From: Reticulascus tulasneorum
Taxonomy: Eukaryota > Ascomycota > Sordariomycetes > Glomerellales > Reticulascaceae
Direction of reading: 5' to 3'
Length of the DNA stretch: 64,000 nucleotides
NCBI GenBank assembly: GCA_001557505.1
Contig: LSAX01000001.1
Span: 4,712,001-4,776,000, forward strand
Made by a program: the position numbers and the translations under genes. The notes beneath the pieces were generated by a model. That model ran no database searches, was not told the origin of the DNA, and was given only the letters and a program-made list of their open reading frames with translations. Shown one piece after another: positions 1 through 11,487 of the stretch; position 1 is the stretch's first letter; every line of letters begins with the position of its first letter.

Positions 1-2628
1 CACCAGATAACACAACAGAGAAGGCTGGGGCCGAGAAACCCAAGCGACGGTTTTTTTGGAGAAACAAGACCATTCAGCCTGACTCTGAGCATGTTGGCAA
101 GGTCGCTGCCATTCAGACTTTCTATGAGAGTCCGTACACTGAGGGAGGACCGGGCTGGGTTGAATGGGCATCGCCATCGTTACCCGCGCCTAAGAAGAAG
201 AAGTTCGAAGGAGCTGCGATCCAGGTCTACAAAAGCCTTCGCCCCGGCGTTCAGTCAGGTGCCAGCGATGATGACAGATACTATACATCGAGCATCCGTC
301 TGCAGAGTCCCTTTCTCCGCGACGCTCTCGAGGAAGACCTGGAGATACAGGGACTGAAGTACGACACTAAAGGTCAAGCAGAGTCTAAGGAACCGCACCG
401 TGCCTTATTCTTCTGTCGTGAGAAGATTGCAGAGGTCGCGAAGAGTGCGGACAACGATGTCACAAGAAGTCATTGTGAGCTTCTTTGCGAAGTCATCGAG
501 AAGCACCTTGCGCCTGCATTAGACGCTTATGAGATGCTGGAGCATGACGGAATGATAACTTTCGAGCACCTCTGGATTCTTTTCCCTCTCGAATCATTAT
601 TCACCACCAGAATCCGGGGTATTTTGAATTCTTACCGCATCAAATCCGTCTCAGCTACCGATGAATCCTTAACTCTACAATCCCAGGTTCTTAGATTTAA
701 TGGCTGTCGTTTTGGGACCGAGAAGGTTAATATGAGGCCATTCCCCCGATTCGAGGGAAAGATGGAGGTTTCCAAGCTATTGCCCTTCCCTTTCATTGAT
801 GTTTCTAAGCACCGAGAAATTCGGGAGCACATACTCGCAAGGGCAAAAGTCATTCTTGAATACCAAACCCCTCGACTCCTGTCGTACATCCCCGGAAAAA
901 ATACGCTCAAGGATGCCGATGACTCGATGGAGGTACGTATTGATCTACACCATGCTCCCGTTTCAATTTTCCGATATTAATAGTGTCTTGTCACGCCTAT
1001 TAGAAGGATCGAGTCATGATTGACTGTTACCTTCATTTCAAAGAGAGGAATTGGTCTGTAGAGCCTTTTCCTGGATATGCAAAGTACGCGGCCGATAAGG
1101 GAGAGCTACCACAGGACAAGGATGGTTCGACTGGTCTGATTATTGCCATAACAACCTACGACTGATTACCGCTAACTCTGTTCTAGGCGACATAGGAAAT
1201 TGGGGCAGCAGAGATGAACAAAGCTCGAGCCAGCTCAATATAAAACGCCCAACTGCGGAAGAGATTCAAAGGAACAGGGATGTCATCCTAGAGGACGAGG
1301 AAAATCTCTTGGTGATGTCTCCCATTATTAGTGCTTATTCGTTGAAGAAACATACTTGGCGTGAGTTCTGTCGGCTTAGTTCACTACGGACGGCCAGTTT
1401 AATTAACTGATGGAAAATTATAGAGTGTGTGTCTGTTGAGACTCTCCAACATCTAGATTTACAGACAGATGTTTTCGACAAGGTTGTTTTTGATGAGAAA
1501 AAGAAGGAAATACTACGAGTCTTGACCAAAGGATATGCCGAGTCTACGACGACGTATGATGATCTAATCACAGGGAAAGGTGCGGCATGCCCCTTTTTCT
1601 TGCTCTTGCATGCCTGCTAGGTGAGCTTGCTGACTCTGATAAAGGGCAGTGTCTTCTTATACTCCTCAGCGGGGAGCCTGGCACAGGCAAGACTTTGTTG
1701 GCGGAATCTCGTAAGTGCTTTACTGCAGATAACCTCTTCCAATGCCGTGGCCACTGATCTCGAACGAGCTAATCGTATTCTTTGGACTTGTAGTAGCTGA
1801 TCACCTTGAGCGCCCTCTATTGAGGATAGCGTCAGTCATGCCTGACCGAAGCAAATTGGTTCCTGTGCCTCCCAACAATGCGCAGCCTCCGCAACCTCCA
1901 CCGTGGTCAATAAGTTCTGAGTTCAGATCTAAAATCAAGATGGCTTCTGAGTGGAGTGGGCTACTATTATTTGATGGTATGGTCCAATTTTCTCTCGGAG
2001 GAAACACACGGCATAAGCTGATACAGGATACAGAGGCAAATTTCGTCGTCGAAAACAGAGAGAGCGGAGGCGGGAATAACAGTATATCCAGTCCGTCTTC
2101 CCGATACCCTTGCCGCGTACATCATTGTTAACAGTTAACTTATAGCCTTTTTGAGGCATATTGAGTACTTCAAAGGTAGCTTAATCGGCTCCAGGCAGCC
2201 TCGGTGACTAACGTTACATGCTTGCAGGAATTGTCCTTCTTACCACCAATGTCACGGCGGACATCGACTCTGCCCTGCGGTCAAGAGTTCAAATCCACCT
2301 GACTTTCTCTAACCTCACATTTGAAATGCGTACAAAAGTATGGCAAAACTTCGTTGAGCGTGCACCAGAGAATGTTCGCAAGTTAGACGATCAGGATGTC
2401 AGGAGACTCTCAGAGTGGCAGATGAACGGACGGGATATCAAGAACGCTTTTAACATGGCTGTAGCATGGTGCCGGAAAAGAGATGTGCCACTGACGGTTG
2501 AAGCAGTAGAAGATTTGATTGCTCTGGTTAGTCCGTTTGCGGCAAAGGAGGTGCTCGCAGATATACGGAATGGAGTGAAGAAGACAACTGCAATGGAGGA
2601 TTTGAGCAATAGTCTGTTGGATCTGTAA
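1..2628 (+). CDS. AAA+ ATPase, DUF7025 type (5' partial)
   Basis: The left edge cuts this gene; the frame is open from base 3. Exons are 3-932, 1004-1124, 1187-1360, 1424-1579, 1645-1710, 1794-1976, 2034-2090, 2146-2175 and 2228-2628, giving 705 visible residues in one frame. The N-terminal part resembles the DUF7025 region of fungal AAA ATPases (MLEHDGMITFEHLW, HFKERNW). The C-terminal part is an AAA core with Walker A GEPGTGKT, a Walker B-like LLLFDEAN split by an intron, sensor-type LTTN and an SRVQ arginine region. Between Walker A and Walker B there is a proline-rich stretch (about 1835-1910) where relatives have a regular GDLG-type segment. I found no clean intron that would remove it. 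It is probably an ATP-driven remodelling protein; family substrates are not known to me. A related gene lies at 6895-9011 on the other strand. The exon model is well supported; the function is not. Confidence 0.82.
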
Positions 2629-3434
2629 AGATCTTTGTGCCCTGCTGAAGGGCTAAACTATTCTTGCAGTCAAACCTCAGGGTTTTCTCTATATGATTGT
2701 ACACGGAGTGGAGTTCTGGTTCGGAGTATGTTCACACGGCTTATATTTCTCGCAAATCTGCTTAGGTAGCTTTGGTTTGCTAAATACCCATTATCCATAA
2801 GCTTGACCAAAATCATGGATTTCCTTCAAAGAACAGAGCTCGAGAAACGGAAGAGAAAAGGCAAACAGGGACGGAGAAGAAGAGAGGAGAGGAGAAAGCA
2901 CCTCGCACCAAACATTGAATCAACTTAGTAATATAGCCCTCTGCGGGCAAGGTCGGCTTGCAGTCACGCAGGCGATCCACAGAATCATCGAGAAGTCCTG
3001 TTCACAGCAAGTTCATAGTACCTTACAATCGGCATTACTTCATCAGCTTATTTTAGCCAATGGGCTTATATTTGTTGCATACGGAACTTGAGTTGTCCTT
3101 ACAGCTCAGCCTGACTACCTACTTTATCAATCACACTACTCATGACAAGACAAGAGAAAATGTCTTTCAGAAGTGGTCCAGATGATCACACGGTGCAATA
3201 TAGCTCCTTGATAATTCTGAAATTATAGAAATGAAAATTTAGATAATCCCGAGACCTCTGAATGCCACAGTTCTAGGTGTGTGTCCCTTTACTCGTGAGC
3301 ATTCAAGAACTATCCTGCAGATTTCTACATAAGAACACCCAAACTCGTACCCGTATTCCTCCTGTAGAGTTTCTACAGACCAACTCTCCGCCTGGCCTGC
3401 TGACTAGTTTCTTCTCCAAAGAGCGCGTCGGTGG
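2629..3434. other. intergenic, convergent 3' ends
   Basis: About 0.8 kb between the 3' ends of the left AAA ATPase and the DUF1996 gene. A purine-rich GA tract lies near 2840-2900. I see no coding potential, RNA gene or repeat. Confidence 0.6.
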
Positions 3435-4619
3435 TTAAGTGACGAGCATACCGCCGGGCAGCGCGGACATCCCTGTGATATATTAATTAGCTGTTGGAAT
3501 ACAAAGAGTGGAGTAAAGTGACTTACAGCCATCGATATTCTCTCTAACCATGTCTGGAACAGTGCACTTGTTCTGCTCGGCGATGCTCTGGCTCTTGAGC
3601 ATCGGAGCAGAAACGTAGGTATGACCATCCATGGCCTTTTGGAGCGAATCACCCTTCCAGCCGAAGAGGTAATCAGCATGACTAGAGAAGCCAGTCTTAT
3701 CACCACTTGCCCAGAGAAATGGCTGGCTACCATCTTCGGGCCAGTCTGCCTTGTTGTTGAAGGCTCGGGTGTCCCAGACAGTTTCGAGCATGAGTTGAGG
3801 GATCTTGACGGGATGTGTAGACGGGCATCTGCCACCCGACTCGAAGGTACCGACCTCCGGGTACGCGACATGGTCCCGATGATTTGGGGAATCAACGTTA
3901 ACACCATCCCAGCAGGTCGGGAATCGGTGATTCGCCATGATACCAACACGGCAAGGTCCCTTGGGGAAGCCGATGCTCTCTGGGGCACGAGTATTTTGGT
4001 TCTCCATGCAGGTGTAGGTCAACTGGCGGAAATCCCTGGCTTGGTCGCGGTTCTCATAGGTTGAATCGCCAACAAGCATACGGAAACCAGGCTTGAAAGC
4101 AGTAACCTTTGATGCTTGTGCAGTGTCAAAGAGGGCATCTGACATGTAGTAGACAACCTGAGGGCTTAAGTTAGACATTTTTTAGGCTCGTCCAGCATTC
4201 AAACAGTGCTCACCATGCCACCCTGGGTAGCTTCCATACCCGCTTGAGGTATTTGTGGAACCCTCTTCAGGCTGCCGTTCCTTGCACGGAAGAATAGGAC
4301 GGCAGTCCAGTAGTTAGAAAAGTCCTCGGAGAACTGGCAGCTCGTGCAGGTCGAAAGAGCTGCGAGATCATGTGTCTTTGGGTCCATCGACACATTGAAA
4401 GAGTTCTTAAACTGTTAGCTAGGAGGTCCATTTTGAGTCGCAACACAGATGAGAAACACATACGCCTCCGATGATTTGATGAAGATGAGGTGAAGGGTTC
4501 AACCCAGGATTGACCAAGGGGTCGAGACGCTGGACAGTGAGACGGGCGCAGCCGAATCGAAGGAGTGCGCTGGTAGGCGCAAACAGCCCTGAGGCCGCAA
4601 CGAACGTATTCCACTTCAT
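3435..4619 (-). CDS. secreted DUF1996 protein
   Basis: Four exons on the minus strand: 4619-4464, 4411-4214, 4157-3527 and 3472-3435, 340 aa. The start is the ATG before a hydrophobic leader (MKWNTFVAASGLFAPTSALL) that reads as a signal peptide. The mature part begins with FGCARLTVQRLDPLVNPG and HLHQIIGG, the usual opening of DUF1996 domains, and continues with CTSCQFSEDFSNYWTAVLF, MANHRFPTCWDG and SHADYLFGW. The last short exon adds WMSALPGGMLVT; without it the frame runs into a different tail. DUF1996 proteins are extracellular, common in Pezizomycotina and often found in wall or secretome fractions. I know of no defined enzyme activity. Cysteines and the conserved H and W residues look intact, so I take it as functional. 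Confidence 0.85.
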
Positions 4620-5968
4620 CTCGATTGCTAGTTATCGGTTCAAAGATGGGCGGCAACGATGTAGTGAGAACTGGATGTGGAGCAGGCCCAGGAGATAGGT
4701 GGTAGTTATGACCCTATGTGGCCACGGTGATAGTTCACCGTCAAACAACTGCCGTTTCCTCCAGTTACTGATAGCAAACATTATTAACTTCTGGTCTCGA
4801 GACGTGTCGGTCATTAATATCGCTGGATCTTCCTAGAGCCAACCGAGGCGGATATTGATTGCGGTTAATATGGGCCACGGCCAATAGTACAAGACCTCGA
4901 TGTGAATATCGCTCGGTAATAATGGCTGGACACGCGTCATAAGCACAAAGTATGAAAGAGTTAACGAAAGTTCTTTGCCTGCCCGGCCTTCGTTGCATCA
5001 AATAAGCCTGCCCGTCAAGCACTGACTTTTCGTCAAGCATCTCGGCCACCCCGGCAGCACCTTGATGATGCCGGGAATTTTCCTGGGAGTGTGCCTGCGG
5101 GTCCAGTCTAGCCAGCAATACGGGAGTTGAACGCCCTTGTTAGACGTCTTAAAACCCTTCAACACTCTTGGTGAGTGGCACACTGGATGGCAGCAGCAGT
5201 ACATGGTTGTCGCGGACAGAAACTCCACAGGCTGTATCGCCCCGATATGTTCGCCGTTTGTTTCGGGGCGGGTCTGGAGTCGCTGTGGCTGTCATTGTGC
5301 TCTGAGCAACAAGTTCCGGGCTGGCACCACGAGGCCCTGCTGTTCATAAGCACAAGCAGGAATGCAAATTCTCCGAGTATTAGACGAAGACCTAGAAATT
5401 TCGTTTTTACTATTCCTGGCCTCAAACCCCGCTTTTCTTCCAGCCTCGCAACTAATGTCCGGGAAGTCTGCCGTTCCATTGCGAGTCCTCACCAAACCCG
5501 CGGGTCCTGTGTCGATCGCCACGCACTGTCGACTTCATCGAGAAATTGAATGACCGGAAAGGAGACTATGCAATCAAGCCCAAGCTTGTATAGATTGGCT
5601 ATAAGACCGCAGTCATTGGTCTTGGCTCCCCACATGATTGGCTGCCTGCATCACGGTAGTTAGTTTCTCGACGGGTAAAGTCTTCAATCGCTCCAGGCGA
5701 GTTAGAAGAATGGTTACCACCAATTCTCGTTTAATCAGGAGGCATGCATCCGATTGATACTGCTGATGTTCTCGCCTAATATGATTGAATGCAGACCGAG
5801 GGTAGGCCACATCATCAACACGGATCAAATAGGTATAACTAATCTGATATCATCTAACTTTGGTCTTGAAATACCCACATGGTGCCAAACATGAATCTGT
5901 CCAGGCAGTGCATCTAACTTAGCTTTCTTCCGCACGAAACTTGTTATCCTCGTGGTGAATTAATCACA
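4620..5968. other. intergenic, divergent promoters
   Basis: About 1.3 kb between the divergently transcribed DUF1996 gene and the 10-cysteine protein gene. It holds only short overlapping frames on both strands with no recognisable motif. It should contain both promoters; I could not single out a convincing TATA element. Confidence 0.5.
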
Positions 5969-6383
5969 ATGAGATTTTCATTCGCGCTCATCGCCCTCTG
6001 GGTCGCCATGGTATTTGGCCAACAACCAGCCGAATGTACTCGAGAGCTCGCAAAAACCGATGACTGTGCCGACGTCATAAACCCCAACGCCTGCTACAAT
6101 CAATTCCGGTTCAACGCTCGAACGCTGACGTGTATTGATGGGAAAGATGATGCGGATCGGGCCCGAAAGGCACGACATCCACGCAAAGAATGATTTTAGG
6201 TATCAGATATGCTAACTCTTTTTCTAGGCTTGCAAGTGCTGCAGCTGTGTCGGGACCAAAATGTGCGACTGGGTCACGACGAATCGTTACTGTGCTGCCA
6301 GTACCGGAAGCACGACAACGCCTCCACGACCTGGATTTGGGAGAAGGGGATCAAGGCCCTCCCGTCAAGAGGATAGCGTCTAG
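5969..6383 (+). CDS. small cysteine-rich secreted protein (10 Cys)
   Basis: Two exons, 5969-6169 and 6228-6383, encode 118 aa. The ATG is followed by a signal peptide (MRFSFALIALWVAMVFG). The mature part has 10 cysteines, including a dense KACKCCSCVG cluster that sits exactly at the exon junction, and a low-complexity TGSTTTPPRPG tail rich in R, S and P. The intron (6170-6227) has a GC donor (AAG|GCACGA), a GCTAAC branch site and a TTCTAG acceptor. No GT donor gives a comparable in-frame product: without splicing the frame stops just after the donor. Small size, secretion and cysteine content fit a candidate effector or antimicrobial-like protein. I do not recognise a named family. Confidence 0.65.
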
Positions 6384-6894
6384 ACTGACATGGACTTGTT
6401 TTTGAGAAAGAAACTTGGCATGCACAGATCTCTCGATGTGGCGCATGTGTCCGAGTGCTAATCAAGATAGTTTGCACATGCGGACATGCCAACCAATGCC
6501 ACAGTGCTTGCCAAAGCAAAGGAACTGGGATGATGTGTATATACCAACTGGATTGTAGACCGTTATGTACTGGTCTTAGCATAATGCCGAAATTTGATGC
6601 ATGGAAACCTCAGCCTATCTTTTGTGTTGTCTCAATACTTTCTCTTGGGGCAGCGAATGTTCGTTGATACAGAACACGAGTTGAACGAAAGCCCGGTTGT
6701 TTGGGTAAAGTTTATTAACGCATCCTAGCTCAAGTTCTAACAGAAGTCACTGAAACCACAGAGAGCCATCTAGTCTCTCGATCGGTATCGCCATACTCAG
6801 CTATAACATTCAGCTGAAACCCAAGTGAACGCGTGCGAACGGCAAGCCAGAACTCCAGGAGCTATGTAGAATGACTAATTGATATTTGACACGT
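6384..6894. other. intergenic, convergent 3' ends
   Basis: About 0.5 kb between the convergent 10-cysteine gene and the second AAA ATPase. Only shadow frames are present; nothing else is seen. Confidence 0.55.
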
Positions 6895-9011
6895 TTACTC
6901 AGGCACACCAGGTCGGCGCTTCTCGATGTTAAGGACCGTATCGATAAATTCCCGCTTCAGCACACTCTTCCGTCTCGAAGCCAACAGCTGGCTCGTCTTC
7001 AGGATATTCTTGATCTGTCGACCATTCAGCTTCAATTTGGCAAGTTCATCCAGGTCCTTGTCCGAAAACTCGGCGCTAGAAGTAGGGCTACCAAGGAAGT
7101 TCTTCCAAATTGTGCGTCTCGACTCAGGCGTCAGGTCGGGATACTCGAGCGAGACGTGAATACGCGATTGGAAGGCCGGATCGATGTTGTCGACACGGTT
7201 GGTTGTCATGAAAAGGATACCCTCGTAGTACTCCAACGTTCGCAGGAAGATGGAGACGACCTTATTACGCTCAAGGTCGTGCGTTGAGCGCGCCTCAAGG
7301 AAGACATCGCATTCGTCTAACAGGAGAATGGCGTTCCAGCGAGCGACGAGCTCGAGAATGCGCTCTAGACCATGCTCGACCTCCCAGGGCTGGGAACCGA
7401 GGTCGCCCGAGCTGAGGGTGTGCAGTGGGACGCGTAGGTTCTCGGACACCGCCTCCGCGGTTAGAGTCTTGCCCACGCCTGGGGGCCCAGAAAGCAAGCA
7501 GATGATACCTTTACCCTTGCCAGTAATGACATCGTCAAACGAAGAGCCCTCGAGCTGGGACTCAGAGAAGGCGAGAATCAGCTCCTTTTGATCTGCGGGG
7601 AGGACGAGCTTGTCGAAAGCATTTGTGTTCCAGGTGATTTCGGTAACCTGCTCCACAAAGAAATCGAGCCACTTCTTCATCTTCATTGAGTAACCTCTTG
7701 TGCGAGAGCGGGACAGCATGTGGTGGTACGGCGTCAGCTTGACACCGCCATCCTTGTTCAGGCCGTGGAGCTTCCTGTACTGAGCGAGCATCTCGAGATC
7801 CTTGGCTTTCCAGTCATCGATGTACCGCTTCCGGTAGGGACTGAAGCGGTTGAACGACTCGATGTCGACGATGATCCGACCCGAGACTTGGGTGGGGACC
7901 TCATTACCTTCTCGGTCCCATGTGATTGCTGTGCCTTCATAACTGTTCCGTGGTCAGTATAACGTTCATCAAAAGAGTGATTCAGGGATACTCACGCTTT
8001 ATAGTGGTGACCAGCCAGGCCCTCGAAGATCTGGCCACGTTTGATCAAAGCTTTTCGGATGGCATCCTTCTGTTCATGGAAAGACCACGGGAACGCGTTC
8101 AATCCTGTGATCTTCTTGGTGCCGATAAACTCGGGGATGTTGATCTTCTCCGTGTAACGACCAAAGGTCTTGCCGCCGTGGTCAACGCAGTCAGCGCGTA
8201 GCTGGAGGAACTTTCCACACTGGTTCTCCATGTATTCGGATTCGTCCAGCTCGAATGCCGAGATGGGTCCCTTATGTGCAGACAGGACCAGGCAGCCGGG
8301 CTGGAAGATCATCCACATGTGTTCGAACTTGATGACGCCATTGAGCATATAGTCCTCGAAGGCCTTGATGGTGTCGCCGATCTCGTATTGCAAGATATCG
8401 TACAGGATCTTCAAGTGATCCTTTGTCTTGTCATCAAGGTCCTTTCTTTCCATGTAGCTGACAAGCTCTTTCCATCGGTGCACAAACGGCTCGAACGGAG
8501 CGAGAAACTCCAGGCGTTTGAGCTCACAGGCAACACCGGGGTAGTCTTCCAAGATGTCGGCAAGAGCAGCCTTGAGCCAGGGACTTTGAATGACGATGGA
8601 ATGCGCCTCGAGCTTCTTACGGCTATCCTGGCTCTTGACATTCCGAAGCAGGACGGCGAATTTCTCCGTCTCTTCGTTTTCGGCGGCTTCCTCAACATCC
8701 TCGGGGTATTTTTCAACCCAGGTCCAGTTGCCATCAGCGTCTTTTGCAGATTTGTATATGTTCTTAACGGTGCTGATGGAGCCGACGGGGACTTTAGGGG
8801 CCTTGGCGTCGGTGTCGTCGCCTTTTGTGGCCTCGACGCCGTTAGTGCCGTTAGTGCCGTTGGTTCCGTTGGTTTCTTTCGTTCCATTTGTGTCGTTGGC
8901 CTTGTCGCCATTGACGACCGGCACTGCGGCCGTCTCTTTGCTGTCGGTGGCCATGGTGGATGGCGATTTGATTCCCAATTTTTCAAGGGAAGCTAGCTTC
9001 TTCCCGGCCAT
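6895..9011 (-). CDS. AAA+ ATPase, DUF7025 type
   Basis: Two exons, 9011-7996 and 7942-6895, 687 aa. The start is the ATG of MAGKKLASLEK; a frame open slightly upstream begins only with TTG. Residues 30-60 contain a low-complexity NGT repeat. The DUF7025-like region (KFEHMWMIFQPG, FAPFEPFVHRW-like) is followed by an AAA core with Walker A GPPGVGKT, Walker B LLLDECDVF, a DLERN segment, MTTNRV and the arginine finger region FQSRIHVSLEYPDL. All catalytic elements look intact, unlike the left-edge relative. The intron has a GTGAGT donor and a CAG acceptor and restores GHHYKAYEGTAITWD across the junction. It is likely a soluble ATP-dependent remodeller; the family role is undefined to my knowledge. 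Confidence 0.9.
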
Positions 9012-9765
9012 GAAGTCCAATTACTTAGCAAGATGAAATGTAGATGTTACTGTTCTGTGGAGTGGAAGCCTGAACATTCAACGGGCAAACTGTCAGTTAT
9101 ATGCTCCATCATCTTGGATCGTCGTGGCGACCATTTGTTGTGTCACAGCCGAATTATGGCTGCCTCTTCGGAAGCGAGGCAATGAGTCAATGCCGGGACG
9201 GGCAGGCTGCAGAGGGCCGCTGCCTTGCAGACTCTCCTGGACTGACGCTTTGCAGCCATTCACAGCGAGCAGCGTTGGGAACCGAACACCTTGGGCGACC
9301 AATGGCCCGGGGGTCTGTCAGCGCTAATCAAGGCAGCGAAGGCCTATTTGGAACGGAAAGGATTGCATCCTTGTTGTGTCTGCAAGAACTGTAGTGGTGC
9401 AGTTTGAAGATGGCCAGTGGCGGAGTGAGGAGGGAGCCGTTGGAAGCCTGCTGGCGGACCGTGTCCAGTTCAATTTGGGGCACTGCATGGAACTGTGCTT
9501 GAGACTGCTAGACTGCCCTGTGCCACCGGGCGCCACAGGTAAATATTCTCCACTATTAATACCCACTCTTGGTGCATCGGGAGAGGCAGCCAAGGCCGCT
9601 AATTCCAGATCCACAGTGCCGCTTTACTGAGGCCAACGGGTTGAGTCGCCACCATCTTTCATAGGTTCAGAACAAGGATCTAGACCAAATACCTAGGCAG
9701 GTTAGTGCCTTCCCCCGAAGAGCCCCCCACGCCCCCAGGAGCTCACGACTAGAGTCATCAATCGC

Positions 9766-9817
9766 CCTTCATAACGATCAGCTCCGCCGAGGGGGCGTCA
9801 GTTGATCGTCATGAAGG
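9766..9817. repeat. imperfect inverted repeat, 18-nt arms
   Basis: The arms at 9766-9783 (CCTTCATAACGATCAGCT) and 9800-9817 (AGTTGATCGTCATGAAGG) are reverse complements except for two transition-type mismatches, around a 16-nt G+C-rich loop. It could be a hairpin, a regulatory palindrome or the end structure of a small decayed element. Confidence 0.7.
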
Positions 9818-11405
9818 AGTTATCGGTATAGAGGATGACCCAAGCTTTGACTGAAGTTGGACACTTAAGTACCGCGTGTGTATATTCTGTCTACAGGGTA
9901 CTCACTCACCTACCTTAGAAATACCTGCAAACCATTTAGCTTATGCACATACATTTATTCATGTATCTCTTTAGGCGTATTATCTAGTCAATTTCGCCTT
10001 ACAGAACACAGTATTCTGTAGTTACCTAGCCTACAGTAACACTTGCTTTTTAGCCATATGTTCTGATTGCTAGTATTTGAGTTTGGTATGGACTCTCTGG
10101 TGTTAAATGCATCTTGCATGGCACAGCACCTTTATTTATGGTGCGCTATATCTGAGGCCCCAGCGCCACTAAGTCTAGACATCTCTTCTGATCTCCTGTT
10201 ATCAAACATGCGAATAGTCACCACCTTGATCCAGTGTTCCCTTGAAACTGCCAGTTGCGAGAGTGAAAACCATCACTTATGATACAGGCTCAGCGAAGCC
10301 AGCGCCGCCAACAGTATTGTGATATGTGATTCGTGAGCAGCATCCGCTGTACCCGGCGGATGCTACCTGCCATATCCAGGTCGAGTTCCAAAGTGGTATA
10401 TTGCACGTTAAAAGCCTGCTGTTTATTTAGTGTTCATACTATGCGCGTTCAACCGGCCTCGACGTAAGGTATGTTGAATGTTGTCGCGTTCTCAAGTCCA
10501 ATACCCAATAGATCCCCTAAAGTGCTTTTGTCCCCCATATGGTCACCCCACAAGCAGCCCGCGGCCCCCACGTTAATTGGATTTTCAAGGTTCTTATTTC
10601 CGGCGCAGCAGACACTACAACTATGGGTATGATTTTCCTAGGCTCTGCGAAGAACTTTTTAGTGTCCTAACCCGGTAAATGCCCGTGGTATTAGGGGACT
10701 CGCTGGGTAAATTCAACCTAAATAGTACCCTACTTGGCATGCCCGCGGACATCTCCTAGGGATAGTTTCGCTGCAAGTGAGTTTTCGGCTCTGTTCCGAA
10801 TCTTGGCCGGCCCCTCGTCTCAACGATAAGGAATTATTCGGCTTCATCGCCGACATGAACAATCCAGCTTAGTAAAACTTGGCATAACCCGCTATTAACT
10901 TACATGCTGTCCAGTGAATTGACGAGGTTCTAGGAGACGTCCCTTGGCTACAGTAGCATCCTGTGAAATAATGACGCATCTCTTGGTAGTTCCATGGCCT
11001 ACTTGTCTTCGCCCAGGCCTGAACTGCAATCTACAACTCTTCCGAAGGAATTCCAGCCTTGGCTCTGGGTCGAGTCATGAAATGATGCCTTGGCATTCCC
11101 GCCTTCCGATAAAATAGTTGATAACGCTTCTAATGCCGCATACGTTTCCGGAATTGAATCTATAACGCTACCTGGCTGGGTTGTTCCGGCAACTCTACGG
11201 ATCCGACCTTCCGACAATCGATGTGGTCATCCCGTACTTGGTGTCTTCTCAGAAAATTTTCTTTTCTTGGGAAGTACAAAGCGGGCAGCTGTTAATTGCA
11301 TTCGGGGGGTTTTCGACAGTATCCAAGAGGTTGGGTGCCCAGCCGATACCCCGGTATCGCATTCGCAGAAGTGGATTATACTGGTCGGGCAGAGCTCAGC
11401 GAAGC

Positions 11406-11412
11406 TATAAAG
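11406..11412 (+). promoter_or_regulatory. TATA box for asparaginase
   Basis: TATAAAG lies about 80 bases before the ATG at 11488, a normal position for a fungal TATA element. Confidence 0.45.
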
Positions 11413-11487
11413 TTATAGGTCACTCACTTCAAAGTCAAGCGAGTCTGTTTGTATCACTATCAGTTCTCATTCTCTACCATAGGCACA

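Larger units (their letters stand above)
9012..11487. other. long gene-free region
   Basis: About 2.5 kb with no supportable gene. It holds the imperfect inverted repeat listed separately, many short frames without motifs, and the asparaginase promoter at its right end. The part around 9880-10450 is A+T-richer than its neighbours. No transposon protein is recognisable. Confidence 0.5.

Noticed and set aside
1742..2131. Apparent separate gene inside the left AAA ATPase
   Set aside because: It is exon plus read-through intron of the same gene; splicing links it to both sides.
8274..8996. Long plus-strand frame opposite the second AAA ATPase
   Set aside because: Antisense shadow of a well-supported coding exon.
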